Shown here: in pieces, positions 1 to 9,279 of the stretch | How positions within the stretch are numbered: position 1 is the stretch's first letter | How the letters are laid out: the number at the start of each line of letters is the position of its first letter | Source of the DNA: Pseudomonas bharatica CSV86 | GTDB lineage: Bacteria > Pseudomonadota > Gammaproteobacteria > Pseudomonadales > Pseudomonadaceae | Direction: 5' to 3' | Assembly: GCF_000319305.2 (NCBI RefSeq) | Contig: NZ_AMWJ02000001.1 | Location: 1-64,000 of the forward strand | Length of the DNA: 64,000 bases | Position numbers and translations under genes: made by a program | The notes under the pieces: generated by a model | Told to the model about the DNA's origin: nothing | Database searches by the model: none | What the model saw: the letters and a program-made list of their open reading frames with translations, nothing else

Positions 1-3000
1 GCTATATCACGGCGATCGCCGCCAATTCGCTGGACACCCTGGCGTCTGCCAACCTGGCGGCCGGCGGCGGCCTGACCACTGCCGGCGACTTCACCATCGG
101 CAGCCTGACCGGTGCCGGCCAGCTCAACCTGTCCAATGCTGGACGCCTGAGCGTGGCTGGCAACAACCTGGATAGCCTGTTCGCCGGCTCGCTGGCCGGC
201 AACGGCGGCCTGGACAAGTTTGGCGCCGGTGTACTGGAACTGTCCGGTACCAGCACCAACTCCGCGTCAACAACGTGAAGGCGGGCACCCTGAAGGTGAC
301 CGGCGCGCTGAACGGTACCGGCGGCCTGAACGTCGATGCCGGTGCGAGCCTCCGGTAGTGCAGCATCGCCGGCACTACCACATCGCCGATGGCGGTACCC
401 TGGTGGGCAACAGCGGCCAGACCCTGAGCTTCGGTTCGCTGGTGCTCTCGCAGAACAGCAAACCTCGACTCAACCTGGGCTCGCCGGTTACCGGCGCACC
501 TCGCTGTTTCAATGTCAGCAGCGCGCTGACCCTGGGCGGCTCGATCAACATCACCGACGCCGGCGCCCTGGGCAACGGCGTCTATCGCCTGTTCGACTAC
601 GGCGGCAGCCTGACCGACCAGGCATCGGTTTCGGTAACCGACCCAATGGAGTGGACGTTACCGATTTGTCCCTGCAGACCGGCCTAGCCGGCCAGGTCAA
701 CCTGCTGGTGAACTCGCCGAACCTGATCATGCAGTTCTGGGACGGTGTCGATACCACCAACAACGGCCTGATCGAGGCGGGCAGCGGCGTATGGGACGCC
801 ACCACCAGCAACTGGGCGCTCAGCGATGGTTTTCAGCAACGATACCTGGCTGAATCAGTTCGCGGTGTTCATGGGCGCCACCGGCACCGTCACCGTTGAT
901 GGCCCGCAGTCGGTCAACGGCATGCAGTTCATGACCGACGGCTACAACTGGTGGCGGGTACCAATGGCTTGCTGGACATCAACAACGTAACGGCACCTAC
1001 TTCGCCGTTCGTACCGACGCTGGCGCACGGCGACCCTGGACCTGCGCTGACCGGCACTGGCACCTTGAACAAGCTGGATGTCGGTACCTGGTTCTCAACG
1101 GTGAAAACAGCTACAGCGGCGGTACCACCCTGAGCGGCGGCACCCTGGTGCTTGGCAGCGACAGTGCCTGGGCTCGGGTACGCTGAGCACTGCCGCCGGC
1201 ACCACGCTGGACAGCAACAAGACGGTCGCGCTCGGCAACGCCGTGGCCGTCACCGGCGCGCTCAACCTGGCCGGCAGCAACGACCTGACCCTCAATGGCG
1301 TGGTCAGCGGCAACGGCAGCCTGGTGAAGAACGGCGCCGGGGTGCTGACCCTGGGCAATGTGAATACCTTCCTGGGCGGCACCACCCTCAATGCCGGTGG
1401 CCTGGTCCTCGCACCGATGGTGCGCTGGGCGCTGGCGCCTTGACCGCGGCCAACGGCACTACGCTGGACACCCTCGGTGCGGTCACCCTGGGCAATACCG
1501 TCAGCCTGGCTGGCAACCTCCAGGTACTGGGCAACAACGACCTGACCCTGAGCGGCCCGGTCAACGGCACCGGCAGCCTGACAAAGCTGGGCGCCTAACA
1601 CCTGACCCTCAACGGTCTGAACGCCTTTACCGGAGGCCTGAACCTGGCAGCCGGCCAACTCAGGCTGGGCAATGCGGGGCACTGGCAGCGGTACCCTGTC
1701 CGTCACCGGGCCGTCCCAACTGGATAACAGCAGCCCAATGGCCGTGGCCAACAATGTACTGCTGGCTTCCGGCGCTTCCGACCTGACCCTGGATGGCAGC
1801 AATGACCTGACCCTCAACGGCGTGATCTCGGCAACGGCCGCCTGCTGAAGAACGGTCTCGGCAAGCTGACCCTCAACGGCGCAAACAACTTCGTCGGCGG
1901 CCTGACCGTCAACAGCGGCGACCTGACCCTGGGCAATGCCTCGGCGCTGGGCAGCGGCGCGTTGCGCATCACCGGCACCACGCTGCTGGACAACACCAGC
2001 GCCCTGGTGCTGGCCAACGATGTCGAGGTCGACAGCACGCTGTCGGTCGCCGGCAACAACGACCTGACCCTCAACGGTGTGCTCAGCGGCAACGGCACCC
2101 TGAACAAGAACGGCCTGGCCAACCTGACCCTGGGCGGTACCAATACCTTCGCCGGTATTCTCAACATCCTTTCCGGCAGCCTGACCGCCACCAACGGCGG
2201 CGCCTGGGCAACCCGGCGCAGATCAACCTCGGCAGCGGGGCCTTGCTCAACCTCAACGGCAACACCAACCTCGGCTCCCTGCAAGGCAGCGGTGACGTGA
2301 ACGTGGCCGCCGGCAACACCCTGACCCTCAGCGGTGGTGCCTTCGCCGGTTCGTTGAGCGGCGCGGGCCTTATCGACAAGGTTGGCATCGACACCCTGAC
2401 CCTGACCGCAGCAACAGCCACAGGGCGCGACCACCATCAGCGGTGGCAGCCTGGTGGTGGACGGCAGCCTCGACAGCGCCACGGTCTCGGTCGGCAACAC
2501 GGCCAACCTCGGCGGCAGCGGCGACCTCGCCGGCGCGGTAACCGTGACCAGCGGCGGCAACCTGAACCTGCAGAGCGGCAACACCCTGAACGTCGGCTCG
2601 CTGGTGCTGGACAGCGGCTCCAACCTCAACACTGCCCTGGGCGCAGCGCTCGCAGGTGATCCGGCGCTGATCAGCGTCGCCGGCAACCTGACGTTGGCGG
2701 CAACCTCAACGTTACCGATTTCGGCGGCTTCGGCGCCGGTGTCTACCACCTGGCCGGCTACGGCGGCACCCTGACCAACAACGGCCTGACCATCAACAGC
2801 CTGCCGGGCACCGTCAATCCAGGTGACGTGCTGGTACAGACCGCTGTGAGCAACCAGGTCAACCTGGTGGTCGGCGGCGCCAGCAACGTGCTGTTCTGGG
2901 ATGGCAGCGAGACGGTCGGCAACGGTGTGGTGCAAGGCGGCTTCGGCGTCTGGGACAGCACCAACAGCAACTGGACCAGCGCCGACGGCACCTCAACCGG

Positions 3001-3223
3001 GCCTGGAACAACACCTTCGCGGTGTTCCAGGCACTGGCGGTACCGTTACTGTCAACGGCAGCCATGCCATCACCGGCCTGCAGTTCGCCGGCAACGGCTA
3101 CACCCTCAACGGCGGCATCGGCGGTGAACTGCTTACCAGCGCCGGCGCCACCAACGTGCGGGTCGATACCGGCAATACCGCAACCCTGGCGTAGCGATCA
3201 ACGGCGCAGGCACCCTGACCAAA
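1..3223 (+). pseudogene. Frame-disrupted repeat region of a giant autotransporter (5' end outside window)
   Basis: All three forward frames in turn encode the same Gly/Asn/Thr/Leu-rich beta-helix repeats (units such as NNDLTLNGVLSGNG and GGTLVLGS) that continue in the intact frame downstream, so this is the passenger part of the same protein. The frame changes about a dozen times. Several changes are repaired by adding one C or G: near 262 (TCC to TCCC), near 3000 (ACCGGGCC to ACCGGGGCC), near 3029 (CAGGC to CAGGGC) and near 3191 (CTGGCG to CTGGGCG). Coding similarity does not decay around the breaks. That fits sequencing error in a repetitive GC-rich region better than old decay, although a true pseudogene cannot be excluded. 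The gene begins upstream of base 1. Confidence 0.8.
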
Positions 3224-6200
3224 GTGGATGGCGGCACCCTGGTACTCACCGGCGCCAATGGCTACACCGGCGGCACCGCACTCAACGGCGGCACCCTGGT
3301 GGTCGGCAATAATGCGGCCCTTGGCAGCGGCGACCTGACCGCGGCAGCCGGCACCACCCTGGACAGCAACACCGCAGTGGTCCTGGCCAACAACACCGTG
3401 CTCAACGGCGGCCTGAGCATCGGCGGCAGCCATGCCCTGACCCTCGATGGCGTGGTCAGCGGCAGCGGCAGCCTGACCAAGAACGGCAACGCCAACCTGA
3501 CCCTGAACGGCATCAACACCTACGGCGGCGGCACCGTGCTCAACGGCGGCAGCCTGACCTTGGGCAACGATGGCGCCCTGGGCAGCGGCGGCCTCAGCGT
3601 GACCGGCGCCTCCGTGCTGGACAGCACTGGCGCGCTGCAACTGGCCAATGCAATCAACCTGACCTCGCAGCTGACCCTCGCCGGCAACCAGGACACCAGC
3701 CTCAATGGCGTCATCAGCGGCACCGGCAGCCTGGTCAAGAACGGCAACGGTTCGCTGACCCTGGCCGGTGCCAACAATTACAGTGGCGGCACCACCATCA
3801 ACGCGGGCAGCGTGACCGGCGACACCACCAGCCTGCAGGGCGCGATCCTCAACAACGGTGCGCTGACCTTCGCGCAGAACACCGATGGCACCTACGGCGG
3901 CAGCCTCACCGGTTCGGGCACCCTGACCAAGTTCGGCGCTGGCCGGCTGCTGCTCACCGGCAACAGCGGCTTTACCGGCAATACCCTGGTCAGCGCCGGC
4001 AGCCTGGTCAACAACGGCACCCTGGCCAGCGCCAACGTGCAGGTCGCCAGCGGCGCCAGCCTGGGCGGCAGCGGCACCTACAGCGGCACCGTCACCATCG
4101 CCGATGGCGCCAACCTGAACGCCGGCAGCGCGACCGCACCGCTGAGCGTGGGCAACCTCAACCTGTCTTCGGGCAGCAACCTGAACTTCGACCTCGGTGC
4201 GCCTGGTGGCTCCACCACCCTGGTATCGGTGGCGGGCAACCTGGTGCTCGATGGTACGCTGAACATCAGCAATGCCGGCGGCTTCGGCCTTGGCGTGTAC
4301 CAGCTGTTCACCTACGGCGGCAGCGTTACCGACAACGGCCTGGTGTACGGCAGCCTGCCGGGCACCACCTTGCCGGCCGACCTGACCCTGCAGACGGCCA
4401 TTGCCAACCAGATCAACCTGGTGGTGGGCAGCGACACCGCCCTGCAGTTCTGGAACGGCAGCAAGACGGCGGCCGACGGCACCATCAGCGGTGGCAGCGG
4501 TACCTGGAACTCGGCAAGCACCAACTGGACCAATACCACTGGCACCACCAGCAACGCCTGGGCCAACCAGTTCGCGGTGTTCGGCGGCAGCGCCGGCACC
4601 GTCACCGTGGACGGCCAGCAGTCCTTCACCGGCCTGCAGTTCCTCACCGATGGCTACCAACTCAGCGGCGGCAGCCTGGCGGCGATCAATGCCGCCGATG
4701 GCACCCTCGCGGCCGTTCGCGTCGGCACCGGCACGGCGCAGATTTCCACGGCCCTGGTCGGCACCGGCGGCATCGAGAAGCTGGATGCCGGCACCCTGTA
4801 CCTCACCGGCACCAACACCTACACCGGCGGCACCACCGTCAGTGGCGGCACGCTGATGGGTAATACCAGCAGCCTGCAAGGCAACATCGCCAACAACGCA
4901 AACCTGGTGTTCGAGCAGGCCACCGCAGGCCAGTTCCGCGGCATCCTCAGCGGCAACGGCAGCATCGTCAAGCAAGGTACCGGCGACCTGCTGATCGTGG
5001 GCAGCCAGCCGTTCAACGGGGCCTTTGCGGTCAACCAGGGCAGCCTGACCGTGGGCAATGCGGCCAACCCGGGCACCGTGTTCGGCGCCCAGGTCACCGT
5101 CGCCAATGGCGCCGGCCTGACCGGCACCGGTAGCGTCGGCTCGGTGGATAACCACGGCACCGTCGCCACCGGGGCCAATGGCGCCAACCTGAGTGTGGCC
5201 GGCAACTTCACCAACGCCACCGACGGCACCCTGGCCGTGACCCTGTCGCCGGCGACCACCAACTACCTCAACGTGGGTGGCACGGCGAACCTGGGCGGCA
5301 GCCTGCAGGTGGGCAACCTCGGTGGATACACCGGCGATACCCAGTACACCCTGGTCTCTGCTACCGGTGGGGTCAACGGTACCTTCGCCAGCAGCAATCT
5401 CGACAGCCTGACGTTCGTTGACAGCACGCTCAACTACGGCGCCAACGCCGTGACCCTGAACGTGGCGCGCAACGGCACCGCCTTCGCCAGCGTGGCGCAG
5501 ACTGACAACCAGCGTGAAGTGGCCCAGGCCCTGGACAGCGCGTCGGCGCCGGCCAGCCTGCGCAGCGCCATCATCACGTCCAATGCCAGCGACGCCGTGG
5601 CGGCCTTCGAAAGCTTGTCCGGCGAGATTTACGCCAGCACCGCGACCGTGCTGATCGAGGACTCGCGCTACATCCGCGACGCGGTCAATGACCGTATGCG
5701 CGATGGCGGTTGCAGCGACGAGCAGGACCCGCGCCGCACCCTGGCACCCAACAGCAACCAGCAGACCACCGGTCGTGGTTGCGGCGGTGAAGGGGTAGGC
5801 TGGATCCGTGCCGTGGGCGGCTGGGGTGACTACGATGGCGGCCACAATGCGGCCAACGTCAAGCGCGACCTGTCGGGCTTCCTGATCGGTTTCGACAACG
5901 ACCTCAACGACCAGCTGCGCGCCGGTATCGCTGCCGGTTACACCAACAGCAGCATCAGCGCCAAGGGCAAGCCGCAGGACGCCTCGGTGGACAGCTACCA
6001 CCTGGCGGCCTACCTGAGCTACCAGATGGACGCCCTCGCCGCACGCCTGGGCGCCGGCTACACCTGGCACGACATCGACAGCAAGCGCTACGTCGAGGCC
6101 GGCAGCTACAGCGAACGCCTGAAATCGAGCTACAAGGCGCGCACTGCCCAGGTGTTCGGTGAAGTGGGCTATGCCATCGATGCAGGCAACGGCGTGGCGC

Positions 6201-6616
6201 TGGAACCGTTCGCCGGCCTGGCCTACGTCAACTACGACAGCGACAAGGCCCGCGAGAAAGGCGGGGCAGGGCGCCTGGAGGGCGATACCCAGCAGGACAA
6301 CGTGTTCTCCACCGTCGGCCTGCGGGTTGGCAAGTCGTTCACCCTGGATAACGGCGCGACCGTCACTCCACGCGGCAGCCTCGGCTGGCGGCATGCCTTC
6401 GGCGACACCAAGCCGGATGCGGACCTGCGCTTCATCGAAGGCGGTGCAGGGTTCAGCAACTCCGGAGTACCGATCGCCAAGGATGCAGCGGTGGTCGAGC
6501 TGGGTGTCGACATGAACGTCGGCCCGATGAGCAAGGTGGGCCTGGGTTACTCCGGCCAGTTGGCCAGCGAAAGCCGCGACAACGCGGTGACCGTGAGCTT
6601 CAGCATGGAGTTCTGA
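3224..6616 (+). CDS. Autotransporter with beta-helix passenger repeats and C-terminal beta-barrel
   Basis: This open stretch of 1130 codons is the C-terminal part of a type Va secreted protein; the start given is only the first ATG after the last frame break, not the true start. Residues 1 to about 770 are autotransporter-associated beta-strand repeats (GGTLVLTGANGYTGGT type), predicted to form a beta-helix on the cell surface. A linker with LSGEIYASTATVL near residues 800-815 is typical of the segment before the translocator. From about residue 860 (GWIRAVGGWGDYDGG) to the end lies an autotransporter beta-domain with alternating hydrophobic strands and a terminal Phe (SFSMEF), the signal recognised by the Bam machinery. 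A role in adhesion or biofilm is inferred from the family; no enzymatic passenger domain is visible. A strong terminator follows. Confidence 0.9.
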   Translation: MDGGTLVLTGANGYTGGTALNGGTLVVGNNAALGSGDLTAAAGTTLDSNTAVVLANNTVLNGGLSIGGSHALTLDGVVSGSGSLTKNGNANLTLNGINTYGGGTVLNGGSLTLGNDGALGSGGLSVTGASVLDSTGALQLANAINLTSQLTLAGNQDTSLNGVISGTGSLVKNGNGSLTLAGANNYSGGTTINAGSVTGDTTSLQGAILNNGALTFAQNTDGTYGGSLTGSGTLTKFGAGRLLLTGNSGFTGNTLVSAGSLVNNGTLASANVQVASGASLGGSGTYSGTVTIADGANLNAGSATAPLSVGNLNLSSGSNLNFDLGAPGGSTTLVSVAGNLVLDGTLNISNAGGFGLGVYQLFTYGGSVTDNGLVYGSLPGTTLPADLTLQTAIANQINLVVGSDTALQFWNGSKTAADGTISGGSGTWNSASTNWTNTTGTTSNAWANQFAVFGGSAGTVTVDGQQSFTGLQFLTDGYQLSGGSLAAINAADGTLAAVRVGTGTAQISTALVGTGGIEKLDAGTLYLTGTNTYTGGTTVSGGTLMGNTSSLQGNIANNANLVFEQATAGQFRGILSGNGSIVKQGTGDLLIVGSQPFNGAFAVNQGSLTVGNAANPGTVFGAQVTVANGAGLTGTGSVGSVDNHGTVATGANGANLSVAGNFTNATDGTLAVTLSPATTNYLNVGGTANLGGSLQVGNLGGYTGDTQYTLVSATGGVNGTFASSNLDSLTFVDSTLNYGANAVTLNVARNGTAFASVAQTDNQREVAQALDSASAPASLRSAIITSNASDAVAAFESLSGEIYASTATVLIEDSRYIRDAVNDRMRDGGCSDEQDPRRTLAPNSNQQTTGRGCGGEGVGWIRAVGGWGDYDGGHNAANVKRDLSGFLIGFDNDLNDQLRAGIAAGYTNSSISAKGKPQDASVDSYHLAAYLSYQMDALAARLGAGYTWHDIDSKRYVEAGSYSERLKSSYKARTAQVFGEVGYAIDAGNGVALEPFAGLAYVNYDSDKAREKGGAGRLEGDTQQDNVFSTVGLRVGKSFTLDNGATVTPRGSLGWRHAFGDTKPDADLRFIEGGAGFSNSGVPIAKDAAVVELGVDMNVGPMSKVGLGYSGQLASESRDNAVTVSFSMEF

Positions 6617-6665
6617 TCCATCCATCTCGCCCGGGAGCGATGTTTTCTCGGGCGGAGTGGTCTAC

Positions 6666-6712
6666 CCCGAACAAAAAGAAATCCGCCTGGTGCGGATTTC
6701 TTTTTGTTCGGG
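6666..6712. terminator. Bidirectional hairpin terminator between convergent genes
   Basis: A long, nearly perfect inverted repeat (CCCGAACAAAAAGAAATCCG, then a short loop, then its complement ending in CGGG) carries A and T tracts in both arms. It lies between the end of the autotransporter gene and the end of the minus-strand acyltransferase gene, so it can end transcription from both sides. Confidence 0.85.
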
Positions 6713-6713
6713 T

Positions 6714-7380
6714 TTAGTCGTTCAGCCCGTGGTGGACACCTTGTCGGCCGTGCCTGCGCAGTTTTCCGAGCAGACGCAGGGTCAGCTGCTTCGCTGGGCT
6801 TTCGAAATAATTGAATATCAGCGCGCTGAGGACCAAGGATAGGCAGAAATAAAGCAGACTGTAGTTGACATCATCGACCAGGGTTTGCGGTACTTCGGAT
6901 TTGAAACGAATAAACTGGCCGATCATGATCGAACTTTGATGGACCAGATAGAAGGCGAAGCTGGCCTTGCCAAGATAAATCAGCGGACGGGTACTGATGG
7001 CCCGTGCCAGAGAGCCCTTCTGGTACGCAAAGGCAAAGATGATTAGCGCCAGGGGGGGGAGGTAGTAAAGGTCGAAACGATGGGCTGCGCTGACGCCCGG
7101 CGACAGCGCGATAAAACCTGCCAACAAAGCCAGCGACAACGCCTGCAGGGCCGTTGCCTGGCCAGCCGACAGCGGTTTCAGCCCGTTGAACAGACGGTAT
7201 AGAAGAATGCCAGCGAGAAAATCAGCCAGGCGCAGCGGTGCAAAGATGTACATGGTGAAGTGGTGAAGAGGCTCGGGGAGTACCTCGGCAAGCACCAGTT
7301 TACCGAGGATTACCACGCCCGCGACGAGCACCAGGACGCGGCTGCGCAACAATGTGAAGAGGGGGAACAGTAGATAAAAG
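6714..7380 (-). pseudogene. Acyltransferase-3 family protein, C-terminal part (split by ISL3 element)
   Basis: The minus strand encodes the C-terminal half of an OafA/NodX-type acyltransferase-3 membrane protein: six or so hydrophobic segments, SFAFYLVHQSSIMIGQF in a late helix and a basic tail. It has no start of its own. Its first codons (FFYLLFPLFTLLRS) continue directly from the 5' fragment at 10616-11066 if the mobile element and one copy of the GATAAAAG duplication are removed. The restored protein would have about 369 residues, normal for the family, which modifies surface polysaccharides or other envelope glycans. In the present state the gene should be inactive. Confidence 0.88.
7373..7380. 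repeat. 8-bp target-site duplication GATAAAAG, left copy
   Basis: GATAAAAG directly precedes the left end of the ISL3 element, and the identical octamer follows its right end at 10616-10623. An 8-bp duplication is usual for the ISL3 family and fixes the element borders at 7381 and 10615. Confidence 0.93.
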
Positions 7381-7880
7381 GGGTATCCGGAATTTCTGGT
7401 TGATAAAATGCCAAAGATGTAAAGAAGAAAATCTTTCTCAGCGGATTATCTGATTGATCCTCTTCAGCCTACTCTACTGCCAATTTTCTGTTTCCACCTT
7501 CGCCTGAGTCTTCATAGCGATGCTGACTAGGGAGGACAGCGAGAGCTGGGCAAGCGTCAAAGCGGTTCTGGTTCATGCGCAATCCGGACACCTGCACAAC
7601 ATTCCTCTTGTAAGAAACCGATCAAATTCTGGGTATCCGGAATTTCTGGTTGATAAAATGCCAAAGATGTAAAGAAGAAAATCTTTCTCAGCGGATTATC
7701 TGATTGATCCTCTTCAGCCTACTCTACTGCCAATTTTCTGTTTCCACCTTCGCCTGAGTCTTCATAGCGATGCTGACTAGGGAGGACAGCGAGAGCTGGG
7801 CAAGCGTCAAAGCGGTTCTGGTTCATGCGCAATCCGGACACCTGCACAACATTCCTCTTGTAAGAAACCGATCAAATTCT
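7381..7880. repeat. Tandem direct duplication, 2 x 250 bp, of the ISL3 left end
   Basis: Bases 7381-7630 and 7631-7880 read as identical 250-bp copies joined head to tail. Each starts with the left inverted repeat of the element and ends with ATCAAATTCT. The outer copy therefore holds a second complete left terminus plus the last 24 codons and stop of the ArsR-type gene, but no start codon. The target duplication abuts the outer copy. No microhomology is seen at the junction. Confidence 0.95.
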
Positions 7881-8121
7881 CTAGGTGCCCATACTCGGGT
7901 ATACAGACAATCGTGCGGCTATGTTTCTCCTGCCGGATCAGCCCTACCTTGGCCATGCGCGCAAGGTGATGTGATAGCGTCGAAGCAGGAATACCCAGCC
8001 CCTTCTGGATATCTCCGACCGAAGCCCCATCATGGCCAGCTTTGACCAGAAAGCGGAACACGGACAGTCGGTGACTATTCCCTAGCTCAGCTAAGCTGGC
8101 TGCAACCTTTTCGTGATCCAT
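7807..8121 (-). CDS. ArsR/SmtB-family metalloregulatory repressor
   Basis: The product has 104 residues with a winged helix-turn-helix: HRLSVFRFLVKAG, then the recognition helix in GIPASTLSHHLARMAKVGLI, then the wing QEKHSRTIVCIP. A vicinal Cys pair at residues 91-92 (EECCAG), with Cys73, could bind a soft metal or metalloid, as in ArsR-type sensors; this is inference. The ATG at 8121 is preceded by GGGG at a suitable distance; a TTG codon four positions upstream is less likely. It is divergent from the permease gene and probably represses it and itself through sites in the 111-bp gap. The last 74 bases are also present in the outer copy of the tandem duplication. Confidence 0.88.
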   Translation of the reverse strand: MDHEKVAASLAELGNSHRLSVFRFLVKAGHDGASVGDIQKGLGIPASTLSHHLARMAKVGLIRQEKHSRTIVCIPEYGHLENLIGFLQEECCAGVRIAHEPEPL

Positions 8122-8140
8122 AGCACGCCCCAATAATTCG

Positions 8141-8217
8141 ATGTTTCTAGAATTATAGTTGACAGGTCGGATAAACGCAAGTAGGCTGCGTACATCATTT
8201 CGACAATACTAGAAATA
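8141..8217. promoter_or_regulatory. Divergent promoter with paired inverted operator-like sites
   Basis: ATGTTTCTAGAATT (8141-8154) and the inverted AATACTAGAAATAT (8204-8217) are near-matching half-sites flanking a promoter: TTGACA at 8159-8164, a 17-bp spacer and TAGGCT at 8182-8187. This suits repression by the ArsR-type protein encoded on the left and transcription of the permease on the right. The binding itself is inferred. Confidence 0.65.
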
Positions 8218-8232
8218 TAGGAGTAATATTGA

Positions 8233-9267
8233 ATGTCATCTCAACTCCAAGACGCTCTAGGCATGTTCGCCTTTCTCGCTATCGAGCTATCGGTTTTATT
8301 CATTGGCATTAGCTTGCTGGTCGGAGTTCTTCAACGTCACATCCCACCATCCAAGGTGGAAGCGTTACTGACTTCCAGTGGGAAGCGAGGCTATTTTCTT
8401 GCTGCTGGTTTAGGAGCTATAACGCCCTTCTGTAGTTGCTCGACTATCCCCATGTTGAAAGGGTTGATTCGGGCACGGGCCGGTTTTGGGCCGATGATGG
8501 TGTTTCTTTTCTCATCTCCGTTGCTGAATCCTATCGTCGTCGGCCTGCTGGTTGCCACGTTTGGATGGACACTTACTGCTATCTATGTGCTCGCCGCTTT
8601 GGTGGTCGCGGTAGGTGCCGGATGGCTGCTTCACACGCTTGGCTTCGAGCGTTATGTGCGCCGGACGGCGACACAAGAGAGCAGTGGATGTAGTTCATCA
8701 GCAAGCCCGTGCAGTGCTACATCGACCGCATCGAGTTGCGGCACCAACAGCTGCGACACCACTCCGAAGACGGCTTCTTGCGGGGCTGATAGGAAGACAA
8801 CAGTCTCTACGTCTAGCGAATGCTGTGACAGTCAACCCACTGTCACGGTTAAGAAAGAAGGGAAGTACAGTGGTGTGTGGCGGGAAGCTTGGTCGGACTT
8901 TATCGATGTGTTGCCTTACCTGCTCATCGGTATTGCGATTGGCAGCGTGATCTATGGTTTCATGCCCACTGACTTATTGGAGCAGTATGCAGGCCCAGAT
9001 AATCCCTTTGCCATTCCAGTTGCCGCTGTCATCGGCGTGCCGTTGTATATTCGCGCTGAAGCCGTCATACCTCTGGCAGCGGCTCTGATGGCCAAAGGCG
9101 TGGGTGCCGGGACGGTGCTAGCGTTGATCATCGGCAGTGCCGGAGCCAGCCTGACTGAGCTCATTCTGTTGCGCTCTTTGTTCACGCTGAAGCTTTTAGC
9201 GGCGTTTTTAGCAGTCATTTTTGCTATGGCGATGATTGCCGGTTACGCCACCTACCTGTTTTTCTGA
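8233..9267 (+). CDS. ArsP/DUF318-family permease with Cys-rich cytoplasmic loop
   Basis: This 344-residue membrane protein of the DUF318/UPF0718 permease family has two bundles of helices. The motif TPFCSCSTIP (Cys67, Cys69) is conserved in this family, whose ArsP members export trivalent organoarsenicals. The segment between the bundles (about residues 145-210) is hydrophilic, rich in Ser and Thr, and holds seven Cys (153, 160, 169, 174, 183 and the pair 197-198), suggesting capture of a thiophilic metal or metalloid. The gene is divergent from the ArsR-type repressor and is followed 12 bp downstream by the transposase, so it is a passenger of the element. Export of an arsenical or similar ion is inferred from family and context; the exact substrate is not readable from the sequence. 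Confidence 0.85.
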   Translation: MSSQLQDALGMFAFLAIELSVLFIGISLLVGVLQRHIPPSKVEALLTSSGKRGYFLAAGLGAITPFCSCSTIPMLKGLIRARAGFGPMMVFLFSSPLLNPIVVGLLVATFGWTLTAIYVLAALVVAVGAGWLLHTLGFERYVRRTATQESSGCSSSASPCSATSTASSCGTNSCDTTPKTASCGADRKTTVSTSSECCDSQPTVTVKKEGKYSGVWREAWSDFIDVLPYLLIGIAIGSVIYGFMPTDLLEQYAGPDNPFAIPVAAVIGVPLYIRAEAVIPLAAALMAKGVGAGTVLALIIGSAGASLTELILLRSLFTLKLLAAFLAVIFAMAMIAGYATYLFF

Positions 9268-9279
9268 TCAAGGCGGGAG

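Noticed and set aside
1..6000. Regular short DNA repeats considered as a tandem array or CRISPR
   Set aside because: They encode the repeating beta-strand units of the autotransporter passenger and vary as protein repeats do.
3098..6625. Open frame of over 1100 codons on the minus strand opposite the autotransporter
   Set aside because: Its sequence is low-complexity Gly/Ala/Val without domains; it is the codon-bias shadow of the repeat-rich plus-strand gene, which has a clear beta-barrel end.
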